A stretch of 33,068 nucleotides of DNA from Clostridia bacterium (GCA_017428635.1 JAFRQK010000078.1:1-33068), one strand, 5' to 3'; positions 8,001-15,731 are shown, numbered from the stretch's first letter. Numbers and translations: made by a program. Notes: generated by a model not told the origin, from the sequence alone.

Positions 8001-8810
8001 ATGAAAAGAGGAAACAGAACGGCGTTTATCGGAACGGGTTTCATGGCGCGCGCCATGATCGGCGGGATCGTAGGCGCGGGAGTGCGCTCGCCCTCCGATA
8101 TCTTCACCGTAAACCCCGTCGACCGCAACAGCGCGGTAGAGGTCAGCTCGCTTTACGGCGTCAGGATGGGCGAGATCGGCGACCTGTCGGGAGCCGACGT
8201 CGTCGTTTTTGCGATAAAGCCGCAGCAGTTCGACGAGGCGATCGGTATGTACCGCGAATTTCTCACCCCCGATAAACTGTATCTCTCGATAATGGCGGGG
8301 ATCACGACCGGGCGGCTCGAGAGCGCGATCCCCGGCGCCGCCGTCGTTCGCCTTATGCCGAACCTTGCGCTGTCGGTAAAAAAGAGTTCCACCGCCTACG
8401 CGCCCGGGACTCTTGCGTCGGAAGACGACTGCGCGCTGGTGGAGGAGCTTTTCTCCGTTCTCGGGACTGTAATAAGGGTCGGCGAGGAGATGATCTCCTC
8501 CGTGACCGCCCTCTCGGGGAGCGGCCCCGCGTATTTCTGTCTTCTGACCGAAAAACTAGCCGAGGCCGCAAAAGCGGAAGGAATGGAACCCGAAACGGCG
8601 GACGCGCTCGCTCTTTCGACGCTGATCGGAACGGCGAAACTCCTGTCGGGCGGCGATACGACCCCCGAGGAGTTGAGACGGCGCGTGACTTCAAAAAAAG
8701 GAACGACGGAAGCGGGCGTTAACGCTATGCTCGCCGCGGGCTTTTCCGAGGCAGTAGTCGACGGTTTCAACGCCGCGCGTATAAGGAGCGACGAGCTGTC
8801 CTCGACCTGA
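8001..8810 (+). CDS. proC: Pyrroline-5-carboxylate reductase
   Basis: A 269-residue enzyme reducing pyrroline-5-carboxylate to L-proline, the last step after ProB and ProA. The N-terminal Rossmann loop is FIGTGFMARAMIGG. VVRLMPNLALSV, TALSGSGPAYFCLL and the C-terminal signature TSKKGTTEAGVNAML follow. The last differs from the common TSPGGTT form by KK but keeps the substrate-binding GTT. The start ATG has a GGAAGG about 8 bases upstream. It is the third gene of the proline operon. A weak palindrome (TTTTGCGG/CCGCAAAA, about 8819-8850) follows and could slow transcription, but it lacks a clear U tract. Confidence 0.95.
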   Translation: MKRGNRTAFIGTGFMARAMIGGIVGAGVRSPSDIFTVNPVDRNSAVEVSSLYGVRMGEIGDLSGADVVVFAIKPQQFDEAIGMYREFLTPDKLYLSIMAGITTGRLESAIPGAAVVRLMPNLALSVKKSSTAYAPGTLASEDDCALVEELFSVLGTVIRVGEEMISSVTALSGSGPAYFCLLTEKLAEAAKAEGMEPETADALALSTLIGTAKLLSGGDTTPEELRRRVTSKKGTTEAGVNAMLAAGFSEAVVDGFNAARIRSDELSST

Positions 8811-8877
8811 ATGGAATGATTTTGCGGTCAAAAGATACAAATTCCGCAAAAAATATCACATTTATTTTTGTATTCTA

Positions 8878-8907
8878 TTGACAAATTACGGGCTCTGATG
8901 GTATAAT
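8878..8907 (+). promoter_or_regulatory. Sigma-A promoter of the MinD-like to murI operon
   Basis: TTGACA (8878-8883) and TATAAT (8902-8907), both perfect, are separated by 18 bases with an extended -10 TGG. It lies 45 bases upstream of the MinD-like gene. Confidence 0.8.
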
Positions 8908-8952
8908 TTACCCGATTATGGGCGACCGATCTTGAGGAGGTGCGTTGCGGGT

Positions 8953-9744
8953 ATGAAGCACACCGAAAAAATACTTGTGACCTCCTTGAAGGGGGGCGTC
9001 GGAAAGTCGACCGTGTCTGCGGCTCTTGCCGCCGCGTTCGCGGGTTCCGGCTCGCGCGTTCTTCTGTGCGATCTCGATTTCCGGGCAAGAAGTCTTGAAC
9101 TTATGCTCGGCGCCTCAGAAAGGACCGCGTTCAATCTCTGCGATCTGATGACCGGCGTTTGCGACGCCGGAGCCGTTCTCGTCACCGTCCCGGTTCAAGC
9201 CGGACTGCTTCTGTTCTGCCCCGCCCCCGACGAAGACGCGTTCGGCGGCGAGGAGGGACCGTCTCTCGACGACGTCCCGTCGGCGATAGCGGATCTCGCA
9301 AAAGCGGTCGAAGCGGACGTCGTCATACTCGATACGGGCGCGGAGTCCGCAACTCCCGGAGTGCTCTGCCGTGATTATGCAGAAACGGTACTGATCGTAT
9401 CCGAACAAAGCAGAACGTCGATCCGCGCCGCGGAGATAACGGCGGGAAAACTCACGCGGATCAACGAAAACCTCGACGTTCGCCTCGTGATAAACGACTT
9501 CGACGTCAAACTCGCAAACAAAAAAGCAAGAGCCGGTCTGCTCGAGGTGATCGACGACGCCGCCGTCAGGTGCGTCGGGGTCATTCCTCACGACGACTCG
9601 ATCCCCCTGATCGCCGATTCGGGCATTTTGCCCACGTTCGGTCCCGTCGCCGCCGCCGCGGAGAACACGGCGAGGCGGATCAAGGGCGAAAACGTCCCTC
9701 TCTTCAAGGGAGTGGGAAATCTGAGAAGAAAGATCAGATTCTGA
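8953..9744 (+). CDS. MinD/ParA-type ATPase
   Basis: A 263-residue P-loop ATPase with the deviant Walker A KGGVGKST near the N terminus, LCDLDFRARSLELMLG (MinD switch I-type block), VVILDTGAESATPG in the Walker B position and VGVIPHDDSIPLIADSG near the end. The last dozen residues (GVGNLRRKIRF) are basic and amphipathic, as in the MinD membrane-targeting helix. ATG 8953 is used with GGAGG 12 bases upstream; the TTG at 8932 would overlap that site. In Clostridia minD often stands close to mgsA, and here an mgsA-like gene follows 28 bases later, which favours MinD over other ParA relatives. No minC or minE is visible nearby, so division-site placement is inference. Confidence 0.75.
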   Translation: MKHTEKILVTSLKGGVGKSTVSAALAAAFAGSGSRVLLCDLDFRARSLELMLGASERTAFNLCDLMTGVCDAGAVLVTVPVQAGLLLFCPAPDEDAFGGEEGPSLDDVPSAIADLAKAVEADVVILDTGAESATPGVLCRDYAETVLIVSEQSRTSIRAAEITAGKLTRINENLDVRLVINDFDVKLANKKARAGLLEVIDDAAVRCVGVIPHDDSIPLIADSGILPTFGPVAAAAENTARRIKGENVPLFKGVGNLRRKIRF

Positions 9745-9772
9745 GAAATACATACGGAAAGGAAATACGCAA

Positions 9773-10213
9773 ATGGATATTGCCCTTATTGCAGACGACA
9801 CGAAAAAGGAACTCATGACTCAGTTCTGTATCGCATACTGCGGTATCCTCTCCAAACATCATATATGCGCGACAAGTACGACCGGAAAATTCGTCTCCGA
9901 AGCGACCGGTCTCGAGATAGAAAAACTGCTCGCGGGCGAGCACGGAGGGGAACAGCAGATCGCTTCCCGCATTTCGTACAACGAAATAGACGTGCTCCTG
10001 TATTTCAGAAACACGACGCCGGATGAGAACGGCTGGAGCGAGACGGAATACAATCTGCTCCGCCTTTGCGACGTTCACAACGTCCCCGTTGCGACCAACA
10101 TCGCCACGGCGGAAGTGCTGATCTGCGCGCTCGACAGAGGCGACCTCGACTGGAGAGAGATCGTCAACCCCCGCTCGGATTACAACCGCCGCCGCAGGGG
10201 TGTAATAGGTTGA
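9773..10213 (+). CDS. Methylglyoxal-synthase-like protein with altered catalytic residues
   Basis: A 146-residue MGS-like-fold protein. The phosphate-binding loop TSTTGKFVSEATG and the LLRLCDV...VPVATNIATAE block match MgsA, which converts dihydroxyacetone phosphate to methylglyoxal. By alignment from memory with the E. coli and B. subtilis enzymes, the usual AHD is ADD (residues 7-9), GGDQQ is GGEQQ (E60 in place of the catalytic Asp), the Asp of the RDPL/WDPL motif is Asn80, and the PH(D/E)PD segment holding His98 and Asp101 is replaced by PDENGWSETE. Phosphate binding is kept but catalysis is doubtful. It follows the MinD-like gene, as mgsA often does in Clostridia. It may be an inactive sensor or an enzyme with another activity. 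Confidence 0.75.
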   Translation: MDIALIADDTKKELMTQFCIAYCGILSKHHICATSTTGKFVSEATGLEIEKLLAGEHGGEQQIASRISYNEIDVLLYFRNTTPDENGWSETEYNLLRLCDVHNVPVATNIATAEVLICALDRGDLDWREIVNPRSDYNRRRRGVIG

Positions 10214-10283
10214 AACTGATTCGAATATCCGGGGAGGGACGTCGTCTTTCGATCCCTCCCCTCTTTTCTCCCGGGAGTGTTTT

Positions 10284-11066
10284 ATGATATTGAAAATACT
10301 GTTTGTCGGCGACGCCGTGGGAACGCCCGGCGTCGAATACCTCTCGCGGGGCCGTCTGCTCTCCGAGACTAAGAAAAAACTCGGCGCTCATCTCGCCGTG
10401 GTAAACGGCGAGAACTCCGCCGACGGAAACGGGATGACCGCGGCGTCCGCGGAAGCGCTTCTGTTTGCGGGAGCGGACGTCGTGACCGGCGGGAATCACA
10501 CGGCGCGCCGCGCCGAGATCCTTTCTTATCTCGAGGACAGCGACCGCGTTCTTCGCCCCTCGAATCTGCCGGGGGACTTTCCGGGTTCCGGAGTCGCCTG
10601 CGTCACGGCGGACGGAGCGCGCGTCCTCGTCGTTAACCTGATCGGGCAAACGTATATGGACCCCGCGAACTCCCCGTTCGAGACGCTTTCGCGCATACTT
10701 GAGCGCGAGCGCGGCGAATACGATATCGCCGCCGTCGACTTCCACGCCGAAGCGACGAGCGAAAAGTACGCGTTGGCCCGAATGTTCGACGGCAAGGTAT
10801 CCGTCATTGTCGGAACGCACACGCACGTGCAGACCGCCGACTGTCAGATCTTGCCCGGCGGGACCGGGTATATCACGGATCTCGGGATGACCGGATCGCA
10901 CTCCGGAGTCCTCGGGGTAAAGACCGAGCGCGTTATCGATCGGCTCGTGAAGCATCTCCCCGCAAAGTTCGAAGGATCGACGGGCTGCGAAGCGGCGCAC
11001 GGTGCGCTCTTCGCGATCGACACGGAAAGCGGACGGTGTATCAGCGCCGAAAGCGTCGTTTTCTGA
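10284..11066 (+). CDS. YmdB-family metallophosphodiesterase
   Basis: A 260-residue cytoplasmic metallophosphoesterase of the YmdB family (TIGR00282). Metal-ligand motifs appear in order: FVGDAVG at the N terminus, VNGENSADGNGMT, TGGNHT, VDFHAEATSEK and VGTHTHVQTAD, followed by YITDLGMTG. YmdB of Bacillus hydrolyses cyclic nucleotides and affects biofilm and motility decisions; whether that holds here is inference. The start ATG has GGGAG upstream. It is third in the MinD-like operon, 70 bases after the methylglyoxal-synthase-like gene. Length is typical for the family. Confidence 0.9.
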   Translation: MILKILFVGDAVGTPGVEYLSRGRLLSETKKKLGAHLAVVNGENSADGNGMTAASAEALLFAGADVVTGGNHTARRAEILSYLEDSDRVLRPSNLPGDFPGSGVACVTADGARVLVVNLIGQTYMDPANSPFETLSRILERERGEYDIAAVDFHAEATSEKYALARMFDGKVSVIVGTHTHVQTADCQILPGGTGYITDLGMTGSHSGVLGVKTERVIDRLVKHLPAKFEGSTGCEAAHGALFAIDTESGRCISAESVVF

Positions 11067-11079
11067 AAGGAGCCATGAA

Positions 11080-11766
11080 ATGAAAGATAAACTGAGAGAC
11101 CATATCGAGCGGAATCTTATCAGGCGCGGCGCGTCGAAGGACGCCGGCGAGTTCCTCGGGATCGTAGACAGGCTCACCGCTGCCGCGGAGGAAGAATACG
11201 ACCGCATCGCCGCGTCGGGCAAGACCGACCTCGAGGCGTACCGCGGAGCCGTGGAGAAAGTGATGCCCGAGCTCAACAGATCCGCCGTCTTTCTGAATGG
11301 GACCGTCGGGGAGGCGGACGGATCCGCGAGCGAAGACGAAAAGGACGCGGAAAAGGATCCCGAAAAGGAAGCGATCTCCGCACTTGAATCAACGGCGCAC
11401 GCCGTTCTCTGGCTTATAACCGTCGCAGCCTATTTCGCGGTCAGTTTCATATTCGGCCACTGGAATATTACGTGGCTCATGTTCCTGTCCGCCGCGGCGG
11501 GATCGGTCGTCATAAATATGGTGTTCGCCCTGAACAGAGGGCGCACGATCGTCGACGAGTGGGACAATCTGAACGGGATCGTCTGGCTGGTGACGATAGG
11601 GATCTATTTCCTCGTCAGTTTCCTCACGGGAAAATGGGCGTTCACGTGGCTCATCTTCATCGCGGCGATCGCCGCGTCGGTCATCCTTGACGCGGTGAAA
11701 AAGACCATGGTCCGTTCGCAAGGCGGCGACAACTCGCAAGACGGCGGTGAAGGCAGTGACGAATAA
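11080..11766 (+). CDS. Four-helix membrane protein with a duplicated two-helix unit
   Basis: A 228-residue protein not assigned to a named family. Residues 1-75 are a charged helical region (MKDKLRDHIERNLIRRGAS) resembling the prefix domain seen before some Firmicutes permease and DUF1700-like proteins. Residues 85-105 are very acidic. Then two copies of a two-helix unit follow: LWLITVAAYFAVSFIFGHWN with its second helix, and VWLVTIGIYFLVSFLTGKWA with its second helix. Both share the pattern WL.T..YF.VSF..G.W..TWL. ATG 11080 has AGGAG 6 bases upstream, and the longer in-frame start at 11002 lies inside ymdB. It overlaps murI by 20 bases. Function is unknown. Confidence 0.7.
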   Translation: MKDKLRDHIERNLIRRGASKDAGEFLGIVDRLTAAAEEEYDRIAASGKTDLEAYRGAVEKVMPELNRSAVFLNGTVGEADGSASEDEKDAEKDPEKEAISALESTAHAVLWLITVAAYFAVSFIFGHWNITWLMFLSAAAGSVVINMVFALNRGRTIVDEWDNLNGIVWLVTIGIYFLVSFLTGKWAFTWLIFIAAIAASVILDAVKKTMVRSQGGDNSQDGGEGSDE

Positions 11767-12619
11767 AAGGAAAAAAAGCGGGTTCGTCGCGGTGATCGAC
11801 TCGGGAGTCGGAGGACTTTCCGTCGTCCCGGCGCTCCGCGCCGCTCTGCCGCGTGAGGATCTCGTCTACTTTGGCGACGCCGCCAACGCGCCGTACGGCG
11901 AAAAAACCGTCGACGAAGTGAAAAAGATCGTCGACGGGATCGTGGGATCGATGATCGAAGACGGCGCGAAAGCCGTCGTTCTCGCCTGCAATACGGCGAC
12001 GAGCGCCGCCGCATCTTTTCTGAGAGAAAAATATAAGGACGTTCCGATAATCGGGATGGAGCCGGCGCTGAAACCCGCCGCGGAAGCGAAAGAGCACCCG
12101 CGGGTACTCGTCATGGCGACGCCGCTGACGATCCGTGAGGACAAGCTCCATTCGCTCGCCGAAAAACTCGAAGGAGAGGCTGATTTCGTTCTCATTCCCT
12201 GCCACGGTCTCGTCGAATCGGTCGAACGGGGCGAAGTGAAGGGCGACAAAGTCAAAAAACTGATCTCGGATATCCTGTCGCCTTATCTCGACGGAGCCGA
12301 TTCTATCGTTCTCGGATGCACCCATTACGCTCACCTGAGAGGCGTCATCGAAGAGGTCGCCGATGGAGTCGCGATCTTCGACGGCGCGAAAGGGACCGCG
12401 CGCGAGACGAAAAGACGTCTTGCCGAGGCGAAAATCGCCAAGCGGTGCGGCAAAGGATCGCTGACGCTCAAAAACTCCTCCCTCGAGCCTGGATATGCGG
12501 AACTGTGTTTCCGCCTGCTTGAAAGACTGAAAGGAACTGAGCCGAAGCGTTCAGCGCGCACTGACCGGATTTGCAGGCGACGTTTCTGTACGACGGCGCG
12601 ATCGACGGGCAAACGCTGA
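11747..12619 (+). CDS. murI: Glutamate racemase
   Basis: A 290-residue cofactor-independent racemase that makes D-glutamate for peptidoglycan. Family motifs are IDSGVGGLSV near the N terminus, YFGDAANAPYG, the first catalytic cysteine in LACNTATSAA and the second in LGCTHYAHL. The start is uncertain: GTG 11747 or GTG 11756 both overlap the preceding gene and neither has a strong ribosome site, so coupling is likely. The last 25 or so residues (after RLLERLKG) are rich in Arg, Thr and Cys and unlike the family. They read over sequence that in the other two forward frames looks like a broken small protein, suggesting that an original stop was lost. A bidirectional terminator follows at 12710. 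Confidence 0.88.
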   Translation: MKAVTNKRKKSGFVAVIDSGVGGLSVVPALRAALPREDLVYFGDAANAPYGEKTVDEVKKIVDGIVGSMIEDGAKAVVLACNTATSAAASFLREKYKDVPIIGMEPALKPAAEAKEHPRVLVMATPLTIREDKLHSLAEKLEGEADFVLIPCHGLVESVERGEVKGDKVKKLISDILSPYLDGADSIVLGCTHYAHLRGVIEEVADGVAIFDGAKGTARETKRRLAEAKIAKRCGKGSLTLKNSSLEPGYAELCFRLLERLKGTEPKRSARTDRICRRRFCTTARSTGKR

Positions 12620-12699
12620 AAGACGCGATCACGGAGACCGGATACTTTTTCGTATCCGTTTCGGAAGAGCCGTACAAAAAGCGAGAGCTGTTCGGATAA
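12537..12699 (+). pseudogene. Possible remnant of a small HMA-like protein, frameshifted
   Basis: One frame over 12537-12593 reads ELSRSVQRALTGFAGDVSV, and the next frame over 12583-12699 reads YDGAIDGQTLKDAITETG and on to a stop at 12697. Joined by one frameshift, the order resembles the second half of a heavy-metal-associated (HMA) domain, which has helix-strand-YD-LKDAI-GY spacing. The CxxC metal site is absent. It overlaps the odd C terminus of murI. This is a weak, pattern-based call; chance coding potential is possible. Confidence 0.25.
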
Positions 12700-12709
12700 A
12701 AGTGAAAAT

Positions 12710-12731
12710 CCCGCCGGCTTATGCCGGCGGG
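12710..12731. terminator. Bidirectional terminator between murI and spoVM
   Basis: A perfect 9-bp stem, CCCGCCGGC (12710-12718) and GCCGGCGGG (12723-12731), with a 4-base loop. It lies between convergent murI (plus) and spoVM (minus). The minus side is followed by ATTTTC and the plus side by CCTTCTCTT. Confidence 0.7.
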
Positions 12732-12738
12732 CCTTCTC

Positions 12739-12810
12739 TTATACTTTGAATACCTTTTTGAGAACGGGTCTCAGTATTTTCGGGCTCTTTATGACGACTA
12801 CTTTTATCAT
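12739..12810 (-). CDS. spoVM: SpoVM, spore morphogenesis peptide
   Basis: A 23-codon gene on the minus strand. The product has the IKxPKxL core of SpoVM with the pivotal proline (here Pro10), then an amphipathic helix (ILRPVLKKVFKV). In Bacillus, SpoVM is a short peptide that binds the convex forespore membrane and anchors SpoIVA for coat assembly. An AGGAG lies about 12 bases upstream of the ATG, and a hairpin terminator follows the stop, so it forms a self-contained unit. A CATATAAT sequence about 35 bases upstream fits a sigma-E-like -10, though no clear -35 was found. It strongly suggests a spore-forming host. The main uncertainty is the small size. Confidence 0.8.
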   Translation of the reverse strand: MIKVVVIKSPKILRPVLKKVFKV

Positions 12811-12836
12811 GATGAAGATATCTCCTCTGAGCGGTC

Positions 12837-12864
12837 CGCCGTTGTCATTATATGACGGCGGGCA
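12837..12864 (-). other. Palindrome between the SGNH hydrolase gene and spoVM
   Basis: CCGCCGT and ACGGCGG arms surround the CATATAAT sequence. The hairpin could end transcription of the upstream hydrolase gene, and the same bases could form the spoVM -10. Neither role is shown. Confidence 0.35.
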
Positions 12865-12871
12865 GTTTTCG

Positions 12872-13939
12872 TCACGGTAATATCTTCTTCAGCTCCTCCC
12901 AGACGCGCATCGCCATGCGGTAGAACCCGAGCGCGTTCGGGTGGCACGAGTCGACCGTGCAGAGGTCCGCGTCGACGTCGCCGAAGAGTTCGGCTCCCTC
13001 GATATAGTAAACGTTCTTGTCGCCCGCGGCGACCGCGCGGTCGTACGTCGCCTTTATCTCGTCGCGCCTCGGCTGATACCACGTGTACCACGGAAGAATG
13101 TTCGGCGCGGTCATGAAGATCACCGGCAGATCCGGCTTTTTCTCTCTGATAAGGTCGAAGAACCGCCCGTGCGTCCGTCTCAGATGCTCGGCGTCCGGCG
13201 CGTTGTGGTCGTAGTCGATGACGAGCGCGCTCATGTCGAGTTCTCTTATATACTCCGCCATTGCGACCTCGCCGAGGCATCCGCCCGAGAAGCCGAGATT
13301 GACGAAGTCGACGCCGTAACGCGAGGCGATGATCGATTCGTAGGAGTTTCCGGGGAGCGGGGCGCATCCGCCCTGCGTTATCGACGAGCCGTAGTAGACG
13401 ACCGGCTTCGATATCATGTAGGGAGCGGCGGCCGACAGGGACGAGCCCTTTTTCAGGGCGATGAAAACGTCCTTTACCTCGGAGTAGAGCGGGAAGTGGA
13501 TCGTGTATTCGGCCTCTGCGCCGAAATCGGATCTGAAATGCGCCGTGACGTTTCCTTCCTTGCGGTCGGGCTCGAACGCGCCGATGAGCGTGCTTCTTTC
13601 GTCGCCGTCACGCTTGACATACAGGTCGAATCCCGCCTGCCCCGCGTCCGCCATGTGCGGCATCGGGAATCCCTCGAGATCCATCACCGCGCGGATACCG
13701 ATGAACTTTGAGTCGGTACGGAAGCGGACTCTGCCGCCGGTGGGACATCTTCTCATCCAGCCGACGCCCTCGGAGATCTTCTCCGCGCCTTTCGGCATTC
13801 GGACGAAGCAGCCGGATTCCTCCTCGTACCATATCCCGTGGAGGGAAAACGGATCGTCCCTCACGGACAGCCAGACGATATCCGGCTCGTCGATCGACGA
13901 GTCGACTTTCAGATTGCGGTCGAAATCCTCGATCTTCAT
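12872..13939 (-). CDS. SGNH/GDSL-type hydrolase with N-terminal GxDLY domain
   Basis: A 355-residue predicted esterase or carbohydrate deacetylase without a signal peptide. The N-terminal beta domain carries the GFDLY signature (residues 103-107) of the GxDLY domain. The C-terminal SGNH domain has YGSSITQGG (nucleophile Ser186), NLGFSGG (oxyanion glycine), DYDHNAP (Asn246) and DSCHPN (Asp330, His333), so all four catalytic blocks are present. The start is 4 bases after the stop of the flavodiiron gene, so it is the second gene of that transcript. The substrate is unknown; relatives act on acetylated or feruloylated sugars. The link to oxygen detoxification is probably only positional. Confidence 0.85.
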   Translation of the reverse strand: MKIEDFDRNLKVDSSIDEPDIVWLSVRDDPFSLHGIWYEEESGCFVRMPKGAEKISEGVGWMRRCPTGGRVRFRTDSKFIGIRAVMDLEGFPMPHMADAGQAGFDLYVKRDGDERSTLIGAFEPDRKEGNVTAHFRSDFGAEAEYTIHFPLYSEVKDVFIALKKGSSLSAAAPYMISKPVVYYGSSITQGGCAPLPGNSYESIIASRYGVDFVNLGFSGGCLGEVAMAEYIRELDMSALVIDYDHNAPDAEHLRRTHGRFFDLIREKKPDLPVIFMTAPNILPWYTWYQPRRDEIKATYDRAVAAGDKNVYYIEGAELFGDVDADLCTVDSCHPNALGFYRMAMRVWEELKKILP

Positions 13940-13943
13940 GAGG

Positions 13944-15731
13944 TCACCCTATCGGCTCGAAGTCGGCGGCGCCGTGCTTGCAAAGCGGGCAGACGAAATC
14001 GTCGGGCAGATCGCCCTCGTGGACGTATCCGCAGATCTTGCAGACCCATCCCTTCTTGCCTTCGGTCGCGGGCTTCGGCTTGACGTTATCCTGGTAGTAA
14101 GTATACGTCATCGTGTCGCGGTCACAGATCACGCGCGCCTCGGTCACGCTGCAGACGAACATCCCGTGCGTCCCGAGATCCACGTAGTCCTCGACCTTGA
14201 GCGACATGAACGCGTTGATGTATTTCGGCAGGAAACAGAGACCGTTGTCGGAGCGGAGTTTCTCCCATCCCTCGAATTTGTCGGTGTTCCGCCCGCTGCG
14301 GAATCCGAAGCACTCGAACACCGAGAACGGCGCCTCGGTCGACAGGCAGTTGACGTTCATGATCCCCGTCTCTTTTATGACGTGGTAAGAATAGTTGTCT
14401 TTATTGATCGTAACGGCGACGCGGTTCGGCGTGCTCGTGACCTGCGTCACGGTGTTGCAGATGAAGCCGTTGTCGCGACGGCCGTCGTTCGAGGTGACGA
14501 CGTACAGGCCGTATCCGATCTTGAAGAGCGCCTTCATATCGTGCTTGTCGACCGTCTCGCCCCGCTGCGCGATCCAGTCGCGGCAGAGTTCGTCGGCGAG
14601 CGCCTTTATCTCTTCCTTGTTTTTATCGTTCACCGCCGACGTGATATGAACAGCGTTCTCGCAGAACGTGAGATTTTTGCCGCTCTCAAGCATTCCCTTC
14701 ATCGTCTTGATCGCGAGCGGCGCCCACGAGCCGTTCTCGATGAGGCCGACCGTCTTGTTCTTGAAGCCCCTCTCGGTGAGGTGCTCGATGAATTCTCTCA
14801 TGAACGGGAAGATGCCCGCGTTATACGTCGTCGTCGCGAGGACGATCTTGCCGTACCTGAACGCGTCTTCGACCGCCTCCGCCATGTCGCATCTCGCGAG
14901 GTCGTTGACGGCGACCTTCGGGCATCCCCTGACGCGGAGCTCCTCAGCGAGCATGTCGACGGCTTTCTTCGTGTTGCCGTAAACGGAAGTGTAGGCGATG
15001 ACGACGCCGTCCGTCTCGACGCCGTAGGACGACCACGTTTTATAAAGGTCGACATAGTATCCGAGGTTCTCGGTGAGGATCGGCCCGTGCAGCGGGCAGA
15101 TCGTCGCGATATCGAGTCCTGCCGCTTTATTGAGGAGCGCCCCGACCTGCGCGCCGTACTTGCCTACGATGCCGAAATAATACCGTCTCGCCTCGCACGC
15201 CCAGTCCTCGTCGGCGTCGAGCGCGCCGAACTTGCCGAAGCCGTCGGCGGAGAAGAGGACGCGGTCCGCGTCGTCGTAAGTGACGATGACCTCAGGCCAG
15301 TGGACCATCGGCGCGGTATAGAAAGTGAGTGTGTGGCGGCCGAGCGGGAGCGTCGAGCCCTCGCCGACGACGATCCGTCTGTCCTCGAAGTCCGTGCCGA
15401 AGAAGTTGTTCATCATCCGGAACGCTTTTTCGGACGAAACGACCGTCGCTCCGGGATAGTTTTTCATGAAGTTTACGATATTCGCGGAGTGGTCGGGCTC
15501 CATATGCTGAACGACGAGATAGTCGGGCGAGCGCCCGCCGAGCGCCCCGTCGAGGTTGCTGAGCCATTCGTGAGTGAAGTTGCGGTCCACGGTGTCCATC
15601 ACGGCGATCTTGTCGTCGAGGATGAGGTAGGAGTTGTACGCCATCCCGTTCGGCACGTCGTACTGGCCCTCGAAAAGATCGATCTTTCTGTCGTTCACGC
15701 CGACGTAGATAATGTCGTTTGATATTTTCAT
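13944..15731 (-). CDS. Flavodiiron protein fused to flavin reductase and rubredoxin domains
   Basis: A 595-residue cytoplasmic O2 or NO reductase with four domains. The metallo-beta-lactamase diiron domain (1-240) has the ligands His76, Glu78, Asp80/His81 in HMEPDHS, His144, Asp163 and His215. A flavodoxin domain (243-390) has the FMN loop AYTSVYGNTKK. A flavin-reductase-like FMN domain (about 400-545) contains NGFICNTVTQVTSTPNRVAV. A short rubredoxin (562-595) has Cys564, 567, 581 and 584 with the rubrerythrin-like spacing CGYVHEGDLPDDFVCPLC. Electrons could pass from rubredoxin or flavin reductase to the diiron site within one chain. The start ATG has GGAG upstream and a promoter lies at 15765-15793. 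It is a typical oxygen defence enzyme of anaerobes. Confidence 0.93.
   Translation of the reverse strand: MKISNDIIYVGVNDRKIDLFEGQYDVPNGMAYNSYLILDDKIAVMDTVDRNFTHEWLSNLDGALGGRSPDYLVVQHMEPDHSANIVNFMKNYPGATVVSSEKAFRMMNNFFGTDFEDRRIVVGEGSTLPLGRHTLTFYTAPMVHWPEVIVTYDDADRVLFSADGFGKFGALDADEDWACEARRYYFGIVGKYGAQVGALLNKAAGLDIATICPLHGPILTENLGYYVDLYKTWSSYGVETDGVVIAYTSVYGNTKKAVDMLAEELRVRGCPKVAVNDLARCDMAEAVEDAFRYGKIVLATTTYNAGIFPFMREFIEHLTERGFKNKTVGLIENGSWAPLAIKTMKGMLESGKNLTFCENAVHITSAVNDKNKEEIKALADELCRDWIAQRGETVDKHDMKALFKIGYGLYVVTSNDGRRDNGFICNTVTQVTSTPNRVAVTINKDNYSYHVIKETGIMNVNCLSTEAPFSVFECFGFRSGRNTDKFEGWEKLRSDNGLCFLPKYINAFMSLKVEDYVDLGTHGMFVCSVTEARVICDRDTMTYTYYQDNVKPKPATEGKKGWVCKICGYVHEGDLPDDFVCPLCKHGAADFEPIG

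Noticed and set aside
13503-15722. Very long open frame (739 codons) on the plus strand opposite the flavodiiron gene
   Set aside because: It is antisense to a gene with intact domain motifs; GC-rich codon use (few A/T-rich stop codons in that frame) explains the length, and its translation is low-complexity Arg/Val/Asp-rich.
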